A DNA stretch of 33,997 bases, from assembly GCA_022487185.1 (NCBI GenBank), contig JAKVJE010000010.1, positions 1-33,997 on the forward strand. The letters are read 5' to 3'. The translations under genes and the position numbers were made by a program. Below, one piece after another: positions 1-8,145 of the stretch (positions within the stretch are counted from its first letter, which is position 1; each line of letters begins with the position of its first letter). Below the pieces are notes generated by a model, which saw only the letters and a program-made list of their open reading frames with translations, was not told the origin of the DNA and made no database searches. The DNA is from Microbacteriaceae bacterium. Lineage in GTDB: Bacteria; Actinomycetota; Actinomycetes; Actinomycetales; Microbacteriaceae.

Positions 1-221
1 TAGCCGGACTCCCGGAGCCGTTTGGTCACACTGAACCCGTTCATGTCGGGCAGCATCACGTCGAGGATGATGAGGTCCGGCTCCTCATCCAGAACGGCAC
101 TGATGGTGGAGGCCCCGTTCGCCACGGCCCGCACGGCAAAGCCTGCGAAGCGCAGGCTCGTCGAGAGGAGGTCGCGGATGTTTGGTTCGTCGTCGACGAT
201 GAGGATTCTGGGTGTGCTCAT
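1..221 (-). CDS. Response regulator, N-terminal receiver domain (3' part outside window)
   Basis: The first 73 residues of a two-component response regulator are visible; the gene runs off the left edge. The start ILIVDDEPNIRDLL gives the acidic pocket (D10, D11), and LIILDVMLPDMNG gives the phosphoacceptor aspartate D54, in the normal spacing for a CheY-like receiver. The 'LDVMLPDMNGF' style is typical of OmpR/PhoB-family regulators, but the output domain is not in the window, so DNA binding is inferred. No Shine-Dalgarno precedes the ATG at 221; a GACAAT hexamer lies six bases upstream (228-233), suggesting a leaderless message. The XPB gene ends 63 bases upstream on the same strand. The partner kinase is not visible. 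Confidence 0.9.
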   Translation of the reverse strand, partial: MSTPRILIVDDEPNIRDLLSTSLRFAGFAVRAVANGASTISAVLDEEPDLIILDVMLPDMNGFSVTKRLRESG

Positions 222-227
222 GAGTCC

Positions 228-233
228 ATTGTC
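228..233 (-). promoter_or_regulatory. Putative -10 element of the response regulator gene
   Basis: GACAAT on the minus strand lies exactly six bases before the ATG at 221, and there is no Shine-Dalgarno. It matches TATAAT at four of six positions. The same arrangement precedes several other genes here, so a leaderless transcript is inferred. No good -35 is seen at 16-18 bases. Confidence 0.35.
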
Positions 234-284
234 TGCGAGTTATCTGGATGCAATCTGAATGGTGGCTTGTGACTTCCGGCGAAT

Positions 285-1934
285 CTAGTTGCCCGGCCGG
301 GCCGGAGCGAGAAGCTCCGACGCATCGACGATCCGGTACCCGTACCCCTGCTCCGCCAAGAAGCGCTGCCGGTTGAGGGCGAAGTCCTGCTCCGAGGTAT
401 CCCTGGCGACCACGGTGTAGAAGGTTGCGGACCCCCCATCCTGCTTCGGCCGCAGAATCCGGCCCAGGCGCTGGGCCTCCTCTTGCCGAGACCCGTAGGC
501 GCCCGAGAGCTGAATCGCAATCCGGGCCTCCGGCAGATCGACCGAGAAATTCGCGACCTTCGACACGATGAGGACGGGCAGCGCCTTGGTCCGGAACGCC
601 TCGAACCTCTCCTCCCGCTCGGCGGTGGGGGTGCGGCCCGTCACGGCGGGTACTCCCAACGATTGCTCCAGGTTCTCGATCTGATCCAGGTACTGGGCGA
701 TGATGAGAATCTGCTCCCCCGGATGCCGCGCCAGCAGGGCCTTCGTCACCGCAATCTTGGCGGGGCAGGTGGATGCGAACCGGTAGCGGTCCTGATCCCC
801 CATCGCCGCGTACTCCAGCCGCTCCTTCTCGGTCAGATCGACCCGGATCTCGCGGCAGTCGGCCGGGGCGATGTAGCCCATCGACTCGATATCCTTCCAG
901 GGCACGTCATACCGCTTGGGGCCGATGAGCGAGAAGACGTCGCGCTCGCGGCCGTCCTCGCGCACCAGCGTCGCGGTGAGCCCGAGTCGCAGCCGGGTCT
1001 GGAGGTCTGCGGTGAGCTTGAACACGGGGGCGGGCAGGAGGTGCACCTCGTCGTAGACGATGAGGCCCCAGTCCTGCGCATCCAGCACCCCCAGATGCCG
1101 GTATGTGGAGCCCCGGCGGGCGGTGAGAATCTGGTAGGTGGCGATGGTGACCGGGGCGATGGTCTTCTGCTCGCCCGAGTACTCGCCGATGTCCTCCGGG
1201 GTGAGGGAGGTGCGGGCCAGGAGCTCTGTCCGCCACTGCCGAGCGGCGACCGTGTTGGTCACGAGGATGAGGGTCTTGCGGCCGACCGCCGCCATCGCCC
1301 CCGCCCCCACAAGGGTTTTCCCTGCGCCGCAGGGGAGCACCACGACCCCGGAACCGTGCTCGACGAAGCGGTCTACCGCGGCTCGCTGGTACGGCCGGAG
1401 CGTCCACCCATCCTCGGTGAGAGAGATGGGGAACGGCTCCCCTGGGGTGTACCCGGCCTCGTCCGCCGCAGGCCATCCGCGCCTGAGGAGCTGCTGCTTG
1501 AGCTGCCCGCGAGCCCAGTCCCCGACCTCCCAGGTGTGCTCGTCGAGACGGCGCCCGAGGAGCTCCGCCACCTTCTTGTTCTGTGAGATCTCGATGAGGA
1601 CGGCGGGGTCCTCGCTGGTGAGCAGCAGGTGATCCTCGTGCCGCACGATGCGCAGCACTCCGAAGCGCCGTGTCGCGTCTCGGATCTCGCGTTCCACCGC
1701 ACTCGGCACCGGGAACTTCGCGTAGCGGTGCAGGACATCCAGGATCTCCTCGCAGGTCATCCCCGCCGCCTGGGCATTCCACAGGCCCAGCCGGGTGATC
1801 CGGTAGGTGTGGATGTGCTCCGGTGCCCGCTCGAGCTCGGCGAACGCGCCGAGGTCGTGCCGAGCCTGCTCGGCGTCTGGATGGTCGAGCTCCAGCATGA
1901 CGGTTCGGTCGCTCTGAACGATCAGTGGTCCCAT
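285..1934 (-). CDS. xpb: XPB-type DNA repair helicase (SF2)
   Basis: A 549-residue SF2 DNA helicase of the bacterial XPB/ERCC3 family, which unwinds 3'-5' and is linked to nucleotide excision repair or transcription-coupled functions. Motifs in order: Walker A PCGAGKT (201-207), DEVH box (295-298), motif III TAT (320-322), the XPB-specific RED motif (R325-E326-D327) and motif VI QRLGRILR (488-495). The first 170 residues form the N-terminal damage-recognition-like region of the family. Every catalytic motif is intact, so it should be active. The ATG at 1934 lies within the last codons of the upstream helicase-associated gene (13-base overlap), which implies translational coupling and a shared function. 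In Mycobacterium the two genes are also adjacent (Rv0861c/Rv0862c). Confidence 0.95.
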   Translation of the reverse strand: MGPLIVQSDRTVMLELDHPDAEQARHDLGAFAELERAPEHIHTYRITRLGLWNAQAAGMTCEEILDVLHRYAKFPVPSAVEREIRDATRRFGVLRIVRHEDHLLLTSEDPAVLIEISQNKKVAELLGRRLDEHTWEVGDWARGQLKQQLLRRGWPAADEAGYTPGEPFPISLTEDGWTLRPYQRAAVDRFVEHGSGVVVLPCGAGKTLVGAGAMAAVGRKTLILVTNTVAARQWRTELLARTSLTPEDIGEYSGEQKTIAPVTIATYQILTARRGSTYRHLGVLDAQDWGLIVYDEVHLLPAPVFKLTADLQTRLRLGLTATLVREDGRERDVFSLIGPKRYDVPWKDIESMGYIAPADCREIRVDLTEKERLEYAAMGDQDRYRFASTCPAKIAVTKALLARHPGEQILIIAQYLDQIENLEQSLGVPAVTGRTPTAEREERFEAFRTKALPVLIVSKVANFSVDLPEARIAIQLSGAYGSRQEEAQRLGRILRPKQDGGSATFYTVVARDTSEQDFALNRQRFLAEQGYGYRIVDASELLAPARPGN

Positions 1935-3652
1935 GAAACTCCTTCGATGTGCAGGGATGTCACCGCGGAGAGGGGAAGTGTGCGCTCAACCTCTGTGCCG
2001 GGATCGGAGGCACGGAGTCGGTTGTGGCTCAGGCTCCGCGGCATCAGTGTCTGGGTGATGGTTTTTCCTCCGGGGAGGGCCACTGTGGCGCTGACCGCGA
2101 CGCGGTGGTGGAGAGCCCAGTCGAGAATCCGTTCCTGGGGGAGATCCCGGAGAGGGGTGAAGGGAGCTGGTTCCTCCGGGGTCTGCGGAGCGGCGCCGGC
2201 CTGTGCCCGATGGGGTTCCGGGGTGCGAGGGCCGGCTCCGCGGGTGGGCCCGCCGGCCTGCGGGGGCTGCGGGAGTGCAACACTGGCGGGGTAGTGGGCC
2301 TCCTGGAGGGCGTCCAGAACCCTGTCGGGGGTGGCCCCGGTACGGAGCTCATTCGGTGAGATCCGTTCCAGCCGAAGCCTGCGGAGAGCAGAGTCGACGG
2401 CCAGCGTCTCGGCCAGGGCCGGGGTGTCGCAGCGGAGGAGCGTGCCCGCCCCGGTGGGGGAGATCTGCAGGCGGCGCAGCTCCTCGGCGGTGCGGGTCAC
2501 CAGATAGCGCAGCGGTTGCGGGACCCCTGTCGGGGAGATGCGCTCAAGCGTTGCGAGCAGGGAGTCTCCGGTGGCCTCGCCCCGGAGGGCCCCGGCCATC
2601 GTGGCCTGGGTGATCTCATAGGTCTCGGCCTGCGCCAGATTGAGGGGGGTTGCGATGCGCCGCAGGAATGCTGCCAGGCGGGGGTGCGCCACCCCTGGCA
2701 CCACCACGCGCAGATCGTCCTGAAGATAGGCGGTCTCACTGGGAGCGGGCAGGGAGAGCGCCGGGGTGCGTCCGGCGAGGAGCTCGTGCCCCTCCGGGCG
2801 AACCTGGGCCTCCTCATCCAGCACCCCCAGCACTTCCCAGTGCTGCCGGAGCCGATCGAGTTCCGGTTCGAGCCAGTCCTGGCCGAGTGGCCAGGTCTCC
2901 TCCGCGGTGCGGACGAGGTCGGAGAAAGCAGGGCCATCCCAGTTCCGGAGGATCTGGCGAAGAGGAGCACTCGGGGTACTCGACGCACAGAGTTCCCCCC
3001 AGCGCCGGCCGGCGGGGGCCTCCATCCAGGGGTGGGCCTCGGCGGCTGGGACGAGCTGCCGGCCCCGGGCGAGGAGGAGCCCGGCGCGTTCCAGCACCCC
3101 CGTGAGGGTCCTGACGAGAACGGGATCTGTGCCAGTGAGCGCGCCAAGAGTAGTGGCCTCAGACATGGAGAGGCGGCCGTCGGCGATGAGGGGGAGGGGC
3201 ACCGCCTCAGCCTGGACGATGAGCCGCTGCCCCAGTACCAGAGCGGCTGCGGGAGTGAGGACGGGGCCGCGGTCGACCTTTTTGGACCGTGGATGGGGAG
3301 GCTCAGCCTCGAGCGCCGTCTGGACCCCAGGCAGGAGCACTGGGCGGCCGTCGGCTCCGGCGTCGTGTGCGAGGAGCAGTTGGCGGGCCAGCCGGAGCCC
3401 GGTCGGGTCGGGGGTCGTCCCGGCCGCAATGTCTCGGAGAGCCGCAACGACAGGGGCGGAGGCGGTGCTCAGGCGGTGCTGGATCTGGGAGTGCTCCGCT
3501 GCAAGGTCGGCCAGATCGAGGAGATCGGAGGCCGTCGAGCGTGTCGTGGCCCGCAGCCCGAGGAGCTCGTCCTCGGAGAGGTGCTGCAGCGCCAATAGGT
3601 AGGCCAGGGGTGCCTCCGCGGCGGTTTCCGAATGGTTAGCGCTTCGGGGCAC
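1922..3652 (-). CDS. Helicase-associated domain protein (XPB partner)
   Basis: A 576-residue soluble protein of the actinobacterial family encoded next to XPB and carrying a Helicase_C_3 / XPB-Ssl2 N-terminal-like domain. That part is visible near residues 420-470 as the stretch LRLERISPNELRTGATPD followed by VLDALQEAHYPASVALP. The C-terminal 80 residues resemble a small beta-rich WYL-like module. There are no nucleotide-binding motifs, so it is not itself a helicase. I chose the GTG at 3652 because AGGAG lies four bases upstream; the frame is open further up, but that stretch is the shadow of the preceding membrane-protein gene, whose 3' end it overlaps by 17 bases. It overlaps xpb by 13 bases. 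It appears shorter than mycobacterial relatives (about 750 residues). Its function is unknown; it probably modulates or recruits XPB. Confidence 0.8.
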   Translation of the reverse strand: MPRSANHSETAAEAPLAYLLALQHLSEDELLGLRATTRSTASDLLDLADLAAEHSQIQHRLSTASAPVVAALRDIAAGTTPDPTGLRLARQLLLAHDAGADGRPVLLPGVQTALEAEPPHPRSKKVDRGPVLTPAAALVLGQRLIVQAEAVPLPLIADGRLSMSEATTLGALTGTDPVLVRTLTGVLERAGLLLARGRQLVPAAEAHPWMEAPAGRRWGELCASSTPSAPLRQILRNWDGPAFSDLVRTAEETWPLGQDWLEPELDRLRQHWEVLGVLDEEAQVRPEGHELLAGRTPALSLPAPSETAYLQDDLRVVVPGVAHPRLAAFLRRIATPLNLAQAETYEITQATMAGALRGEATGDSLLATLERISPTGVPQPLRYLVTRTAEELRRLQISPTGAGTLLRCDTPALAETLAVDSALRRLRLERISPNELRTGATPDRVLDALQEAHYPASVALPQPPQAGGPTRGAGPRTPEPHRAQAGAAPQTPEEPAPFTPLRDLPQERILDWALHHRVAVSATVALPGGKTITQTLMPRSLSHNRLRASDPGTEVERTLPLSAVTSLHIEGVSWDH

Positions 3653-3911
3653 GGCGCTCCTGAACGACTCTGAGAACGCTCGACACCACGAAGGCCACGA
3701 TGGAGAGCGGCAGCGCGATGATCGGGACAAAAGCCATGATCGTGAAGATGGGGCTGTGCCCGGTGGGGTGGAGGAACCGGCCGATGATCCAGATCGCGAT
3801 CATGCAGAGGATGGAGAGGGTGAGCAGTGCGGTCCCGATCTTCGGCAACACCCGGATGAGGAACCCCATGGCCGTGCCCCGTTCCTCCTGCTGCTGTCGT
3901 GAACTGGTCAT
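3636..3911 (-). CDS. Small two-helix membrane protein
   Basis: A 91-residue protein with a short hydrophilic, Gln/Arg-rich N-terminus and two long hydrophobic segments (about residues 20-42 and 50-75), ending in a basic tail (ERRAPKR). I recognise no family. It is first in the operon leading to the helicase-associated protein and XPB; its stop overlaps the next gene by 17 bases. The ATG at 3911 is preceded by TATTCT with a six-base gap, as in other apparent leaderless genes here; AAGG directly abuts the ATG. A later ATG at 3869 has an AGGAGG but with too long a spacer (14 bases). Function unknown. Confidence 0.65.
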   Translation of the reverse strand: MTSSRQQQEERGTAMGFLIRVLPKIGTALLTLSILCMIAIWIIGRFLHPTGHSPIFTIMAFVPIIALPLSIVAFVVSSVLRVVQERRAPKR

Positions 3912-3916
3912 CCTTA

Positions 3917-3923
3917 TAGAATA
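3917..3923. promoter_or_regulatory. Overlapping divergent -10 elements (membrane protein / cspB)
   Basis: TAGAAT on the plus strand (3917-3922) and TATTCT on the minus strand (3918-3923) share five base pairs. The minus element is six bases from the ATG at 3911. The plus element would start a cspB message with a leader of about 60 bases, which is usual for cold-shock genes. No convincing -35 is seen on either side. Inferred from sequence only. Confidence 0.4.
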
Positions 3924-3988
3924 CTGGTCAGGACACGAGACGGGGTATTCACGTGCTGGACGTGGCACGGGAGAATTCGAGGTGCAGG

Positions 3989-4372
3989 ATGCCGACGGGC
4001 AGAGTGAAGTTTTTCAACGAGGACAAGGGCTTCGGCTTCATCGCAGGCGATGACGGCCAGGAGGTGTTTCTCCATGCGAACGCGCTGCCCGCTGGGGTGA
4101 CGCGGGTGCGCTCTGGCGCGCGCCTGGAATACGGGGTTGCCGATGGTCGCCGGGGGCCGCAGGCCCTGTCGGTGCGGCTGCTCGGCGATCAGCCGAGCGT
4201 CGCGAAGCTGAACCGGCGGTCGGCGGAAGACATGTCGGTGGTGGTCGAGGACCTCATCAAACTGCTCGACGGGGTCGGCGGCGCGCTGAAGCACGGCCGG
4301 TACCCGGGCGACGCCCAGTGCCGGAAGGTTGCGGCGGTGCTCCGGAAGGTCGCCGAGGAACTCGATGTCTGA
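3989..4372 (+). CDS. cspB: Cold-shock protein with C-terminal extension
   Basis: A 127-residue nucleic-acid chaperone. Residues 1-65 form a cold-shock domain: TGRVKFFNEDKGFGFI contains RNP1 (KGFGFI) and EVFLHA is RNP2, so single-stranded RNA/DNA binding should be intact. The remaining 60 residues are a helical extension found in the longer actinobacterial CspB type, as opposed to the 67-residue CspA type. The start is the ATG at 3989 behind GAGGTGCAGG; an upstream in-frame ATG at 3953 would add 12 residues unlike the family. The gene overlaps the DUF3027 gene by eight bases, so the two are probably co-translated. The leader from the proposed divergent promoter would be about 60 bases. Confidence 0.9.
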   Translation: MPTGRVKFFNEDKGFGFIAGDDGQEVFLHANALPAGVTRVRSGARLEYGVADGRRGPQALSVRLLGDQPSVAKLNRRSAEDMSVVVEDLIKLLDGVGGALKHGRYPGDAQCRKVAAVLRKVAEELDV

Positions 4373-4820
4373 GCCGCGTTCACTCGTCCCAGACTGGGCC
4401 GCCGGGGCCGAGGACCTGGCCAGGCGTGCCCTCTGCGAGGTCGCCGAGGAAGAGCAGATCGGCGGGCTCCAGCGCATCGACACGGCTGAGGACGGGGTCT
4501 GTGTGCTCCGATTCGCCGCCGATGTCCCCGGGTATCCGGGGTGGATGTGGGCTGCGGCCGTCACGCGCGTCGAGGGCCATGAGCCCACGGTGCTCGAGGT
4601 CGAGCTGCTCCCAGATGAGGGGGCCCTGGTTCCGCCGCACTGGGTGCCGTGGTCGCAGCGCTTCGCCGAATACCGGGAACGGCGCGCAACCGAGCTGCGG
4701 GAGCGCCGGGTGGCCCGGACCCTCCAGGCCGCACAGGTCGAGGATGCCGCGGCCGCCGAGTCCGAAGAGGGCCATGAAACCGATTCCGCAGTGACATCCA
4801 CCGAGCCGGGTGGGGAGTGA
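4365..4820 (+). CDS. DUF3027 family protein (short form)
   Basis: A 151-residue protein matching the DUF3027 family, whose hallmark is visible around residues 60-110: PGYPGWMWAAAVTR, then a VLEVELLP segment and ALVPPHWVPWSQR. The function of DUF3027 is unknown; it is commonly found near cspB and serC in Actinomycetota. The last 40 residues are charged, Ala/Glu-rich and probably disordered. Family members I know of are usually longer (about 250 residues), so this one lacks the normal C-terminal part. The start is the ATG at 4365, preceded by GAGGAA and lying inside the 3' end of cspB; the stop overlaps the GTG of the MFS gene (GTGA). Confidence 0.8.
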   Translation: MSEPRSLVPDWAAGAEDLARRALCEVAEEEQIGGLQRIDTAEDGVCVLRFAADVPGYPGWMWAAAVTRVEGHEPTVLEVELLPDEGALVPPHWVPWSQRFAEYRERRATELRERRVARTLQAAQVEDAAAAESEEGHETDSAVTSTEPGGE

Positions 4821-6265
4821 CCGGGGGGCGGTTCTCTGCCGGGGCGGGCGCCCGTTCCGCATTTCGGTCCCTGTCCATCCGCAACTACCGGATCTGGTTC
4901 GCGGGTGCCTTCATCAGCAACATCGGTCTGTGGATGTCCCGGATCGGTCAGGACTGGGTGGTCCTGACCCAGCTCACCCACGAATCCGGCTTTGCGGTGG
5001 GAGTGACCACCGGGCTCCAGTTCCTTCCCCAGCTCCTGCTCGCCCCGGTGGCAGGGATGATCGCGGATCGTTTTCCGAAGCGCAAGCTGCTGCTCGCCAC
5101 CCAGATCAGCATGGCGGTGTTGCAGCTGTTGCAGGCCGTCCTTGTCCTGGGGGGTTTCGCGACTCTGGTGCATATGTATCTGTTCGCCTTTGCCATGGGA
5201 GTGGTCGGGGCTATCGATGCGCCGCCGCGGCAGATCTTTGTGTCGGAGATCGTGGGCCCCTCGGACGTGGCGAATGCGGTGGGTCTCAACTCGGTTTCCT
5301 TTAACGGTGCCCGGCTGATCGGCCCAGCGGCCGGAGGGCTCCTGATCCAGGCGGTCGGGGCCGGATGGGCGTTCGCCGTCAACGGTCTCACCTATCTGGC
5401 GATGATCGGGGCGCTCCTGTTCATGGATCGAGCCCAGCTGCGGACGGTCCGGCGGGGGAGCACCGACCGGGTCGGATTCCGATCTGCATTCGCCTTTCTT
5501 CGCCGCACGCCGCACGTCCTGGTGGTCGTTCTGGTCATCACCCTGGTCTCGACCATCGCGCTAAACTTCCAGGTCACCATCGCCCTGATGGCCGTTGTGG
5601 TGTTCCATCGGCAGGCCGGCGACTACGGGCTCCTGAGCTCCGCCATGGCGGTGGGGGCCCTCGGCGGCGGGCTCCTGAGCGCCCGCGTCCGGACCCCGAG
5701 GTTCCGGACGGTGGTCTCATCCGCGTTCGGTCTGGGAATCGCGATGGCAGTGGCGGCGGCGAGCCCCGGATATGTGGTGTTCGCGATCTGCCTGGTGTTC
5801 TGCGGGCTGTGCATGCTGAGGCTCGTCACGACTGCGAATGCCTATGTCCAGCTGCGCACCCCGGATACGCTCCGGGGGCGGGTGATGTCGATCTATCTCG
5901 CGGGCTTCCTGGGCGGGGCGCCGATCGGGTCTCCCCTGATCGGATGGATCGGTCAGCAGTTCTCACCCCAGGCGGCGCTCCTGGCCGGGGCCGCCTCCTG
6001 CGCGGTGGCAGTGGGCGGCGTCGTCCTGTGGCTGCTGTTCACCGGCCGGGTGCTGGCCCGTGAGGTTCCGGGGCTCGCACTGCACCCGCACCGTCCGGAT
6101 CGCTTTTCCGGCATCGCCCATCCGGAGACGGGACCGCTCGTCCTGCCGGACCTGGAGACGCTCCGGGAGGAGCCCCGGGGCCGTCAGCCGGGCACGGGGA
6201 CGGAACCGCACGACGGCCCGGACGAGACCGACGGCGGTGGGGCTCAGACCCGCTCGAACACGTAG
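4817..6265 (+). CDS. MFS transporter (exporter-type)
   Basis: A 482-residue major facilitator superfamily protein with about ten to twelve hydrophobic segments between residues 25 and 410. The opening FRSLSIRNYRIWFAGAFISN, then WMSRIGQDWVVL and the loop ADRFPKRKLL (motif A-like), are typical of the enterobactin-exporter (EntS)/MFS_3-like group, so export of a small molecule is likely. The substrate is unknown. The C-terminal 65 residues are hydrophilic and Pro/Glu-rich. It starts with GTG overlapping the DUF3027 stop by four bases, with GGTGGGGA ahead of it. Its 3' end overlaps the convergent serC 3' end by 22 bases. Confidence 0.9.
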   Translation: MTGGRFSAGAGARSAFRSLSIRNYRIWFAGAFISNIGLWMSRIGQDWVVLTQLTHESGFAVGVTTGLQFLPQLLLAPVAGMIADRFPKRKLLLATQISMAVLQLLQAVLVLGGFATLVHMYLFAFAMGVVGAIDAPPRQIFVSEIVGPSDVANAVGLNSVSFNGARLIGPAAGGLLIQAVGAGWAFAVNGLTYLAMIGALLFMDRAQLRTVRRGSTDRVGFRSAFAFLRRTPHVLVVVLVITLVSTIALNFQVTIALMAVVVFHRQAGDYGLLSSAMAVGALGGGLLSARVRTPRFRTVVSSAFGLGIAMAVAAASPGYVVFAICLVFCGLCMLRLVTTANAYVQLRTPDTLRGRVMSIYLAGFLGGAPIGSPLIGWIGQQFSPQAALLAGAASCAVAVGGVVLWLLFTGRVLAREVPGLALHPHRPDRFSGIAHPETGPLVLPDLETLREEPRGRQPGTGTEPHDGPDETDGGGAQTRSNT

Positions 6266-7350
6266 TCCAGGCAGGCGATGAGGGAGGCCACATCCTCTGG
6301 GGAGACGCTCGCGAATGTCCCGATGCGCAGCTGATTTCGCCCCAGCTTGCGGTAGGACCCAGTGTTGACGATCCCATTCTCGGTGAGGATGCGGGTGATG
6401 GTGTCCTCCTGAAGCCCCCGGAGGAGCTCCAGGGTGACCACCACGGAGGAACGGTTGGCGGGGTCCTGGACGAAGGGGGCCACCGAGGCGTGCCTATCGG
6501 CCCACTCGTAGAGCAGCGCTGAGGAGGCTGTGGTGCGCTGGGCGGCCCAGGGGAGTCCGCCGTGTTCGAGCATCCAGGCAATCTGTTCCTGGAGGAGCAC
6601 CAGAGTGGCGATGGCGGGCGTGTTCAGGGTCTGGTTCTTCCGGGAGTTGTCGAGCGCCTGCTTGAGCGAGAGGAATGAGGGGATGTAGCGATCCCCCGCC
6701 GCAATGCGCTCGATGCGTTCGATGGCGGCCGGAGACACCGCGGCGACCCAGAGCCCTCCGTCTGCGCCAAAGTTTTTTTGCGGAGAGAAGTAATACACGT
6801 CGAACTCGGCGGCCTGGACCGGAAGCCCACCCGCCGCGCTCGTCGCATCGATGACCGTGAGGGCGCCGGGGTCGGCGACGACCCTGCGCACTGGGGCCAT
6901 CACCCCGGTCGAGGTCTCGTTCTGAGGCCAGGCGTAGACGTCAACTCCCTCCACCGGTTCGGGGTCGATCCGGGAGCCGGGGTCGGCGGTGCGAATGTCG
7001 GGGGTGGCAAGCCAGGGTGCCCGGCAGGCGGCGGCGAACTTTCCGCCGAAGGAACCGAACGACAGATTCTGGCTGCGATGCTCCACAAGCCCCGCGGCGG
7101 CGGCGTCCCAGAAGGCGCTCGCCCCGCCCACCCCGAGGAGCACCTCATACCCCGCGGGGAGGCTGAAGAGCTCTGCGAGCCCCGCGCGAATCGTGCCGAC
7201 GAGCGACTTGACCGGGGCCGCCCGATGAGAGGTGCCCAGGAGCGGGCTCTGTGACAGCGCCTGCACCTGGGCTGCGCGCACGCGCGACGGCCCGGACCCG
7301 AAGCGGCCATCGGCGGGGAGAAGAGAAGCGGGAATCGTGAGCTGCGCCAT
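6244..7350 (-). CDS. serC: Phosphoserine aminotransferase
   Basis: A 368-residue PLP enzyme that transaminates 3-phosphohydroxypyruvate with glutamate to O-phosphoserine in serine synthesis (and the parallel step in vitamin B6 synthesis). It is of the actinobacterial type, normally about 370 residues. Motifs: substrate-side GTSHR (39-43), PLP-aspartate region VIDATSAAGG (D168), and the PLP lysine K192 in YYFSPQKNFGADGG. The ATG at 7350 starts the family-typical N-terminus; the frame stays open far upstream but is non-coding shadow of ideR. No Shine-Dalgarno is present; TACGAT lies six bases before the ATG (7357-7362). It converges with the MFS gene (22-base overlap) and diverges from the iron regulator. 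All catalytic residues appear intact. Confidence 0.95.
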   Translation of the reverse strand: MAQLTIPASLLPADGRFGSGPSRVRAAQVQALSQSPLLGTSHRAAPVKSLVGTIRAGLAELFSLPAGYEVLLGVGGASAFWDAAAAGLVEHRSQNLSFGSFGGKFAAACRAPWLATPDIRTADPGSRIDPEPVEGVDVYAWPQNETSTGVMAPVRRVVADPGALTVIDATSAAGGLPVQAAEFDVYYFSPQKNFGADGGLWVAAVSPAAIERIERIAAGDRYIPSFLSLKQALDNSRKNQTLNTPAIATLVLLQEQIAWMLEHGGLPWAAQRTTASSALLYEWADRHASVAPFVQDPANRSSVVVTLELLRGLQEDTITRILTENGIVNTGSYRKLGRNQLRIGTFASVSPEDVASLIACLDYVFERV

Positions 7351-7356
7351 GGGACA

Positions 7357-7362
7357 ATCGTA
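7357..7362 (-). promoter_or_regulatory. Putative -10 element of serC
   Basis: TACGAT on the minus strand, six bases before the serC ATG, with no Shine-Dalgarno in between. This fits a leaderless transcript. No clear -35 is seen. Confidence 0.4.
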
Positions 7363-7434
7363 GGCCACCCTCCGGGGCGTCCTCGGCGAGGTCGGGGACA
7401 CCGTAGAATCTCGGTGACAGCGAGGGGGCACGGC

Positions 7435-8130
7435 ATGGTCGATCTCATCGATACCGTAGAGATGTACCTGCGCACGATCCTGGAGATCGAAGAGGAGGGG
7501 GGGATCCCCTTGCGTGCGCGCATCGCGGAGCGTCTGGGGCACTCGGGACCCACCGTCTCCCAGACCGTGGGGCGGATGCAGCGAGACGGGCTGGTGGAGC
7601 TGGCACCCGACCACCGGCTGCATCTGACCGACGATGGTCGGCGGCGAGCGGTGCGGGTGATGCGCAAGCACCGGTTGGCGGAGTGCCTGCTGGACACGGT
7701 CATCCACCTGGACTGGACCATGATCCACGACGAGGCGTGCCGCTGGGAGCATGTGATGGGTGACGAGGCGGAGCGCCGCATCTCCGAACTGCTCGACCAT
7801 CCCCGCGAGAGTCCGTATGGAAATCCGATCCCCGGACTTGAGGAGTTGGGTCAGAAACCGGCTCGAGAACAGTTCCTGACCGGGGTGCAGACCCTGACCC
7901 AGGCCGCGGAGCAGGGGCGCACGAGCGGAACGCTGAAACGCATCGGAGAGCCCCTCCAGGTGAGGGAGGACGTGCTCGCCAAGCTCCGGGACACCGGGAT
8001 TGTCCCCGGTGCGGATGTGGTGATGGACCCGATCCCAGGACTCGTCCGGATCTATGTACCGGGCGGCTCCGAGGGGCTGGAGCTCGGGCCCGAAATCTCG
8101 ATGCATCTCTACGTGGCCGCTCCTCAGTAA
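7435..8130 (+). CDS. ideR: DtxR/IdeR-family iron-dependent repressor
   Basis: A 231-residue metal-dependent repressor that binds DNA with Fe(II) and controls iron uptake and storage genes. Residues 1-60 are the winged helix (recognition helix near SGPTVSQTVGRMQRDGL), 64-140 the metal and dimer domain, and about 150-230 the SH3-like/FeoA domain. The metal ligands fall on exact DtxR numbering: M10, H79, E83, H98, C102, E105 and H106. C102 favours an iron rather than a manganese sensor. The third-domain pair E172/Q175 is shifted by two. This numbering and GAGGGGG six bases upstream support the ATG at 7435 over a GTG at 7414. TAGAAT at 7404-7409 is a possible -10. The gene diverges from serC. Confidence 0.92.
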   Translation: MVDLIDTVEMYLRTILEIEEEGGIPLRARIAERLGHSGPTVSQTVGRMQRDGLVELAPDHRLHLTDDGRRRAVRVMRKHRLAECLLDTVIHLDWTMIHDEACRWEHVMGDEAERRISELLDHPRESPYGNPIPGLEELGQKPAREQFLTGVQTLTQAAEQGRTSGTLKRIGEPLQVREDVLAKLRDTGIVPGADVVMDPIPGLVRIYVPGGSEGLELGPEISMHLYVAAPQ

Positions 8131-8145
8131 AATTGGGGGATTGTG

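Noticed and set aside
483-1586. A 367-codon plus-strand frame antisense to xpb.
   Set aside because: It is a shadow of a gene with complete helicase motifs; no domain was recognised in it.
3914-5515. A 533-codon minus-strand open frame antisense to cspB, DUF3027 and the MFS gene.
   Set aside because: Its composition is typical of GC-rich shadow frames (Arg/Ser/Pro-rich), it has no recognisable domain, and it covers three well-supported genes.
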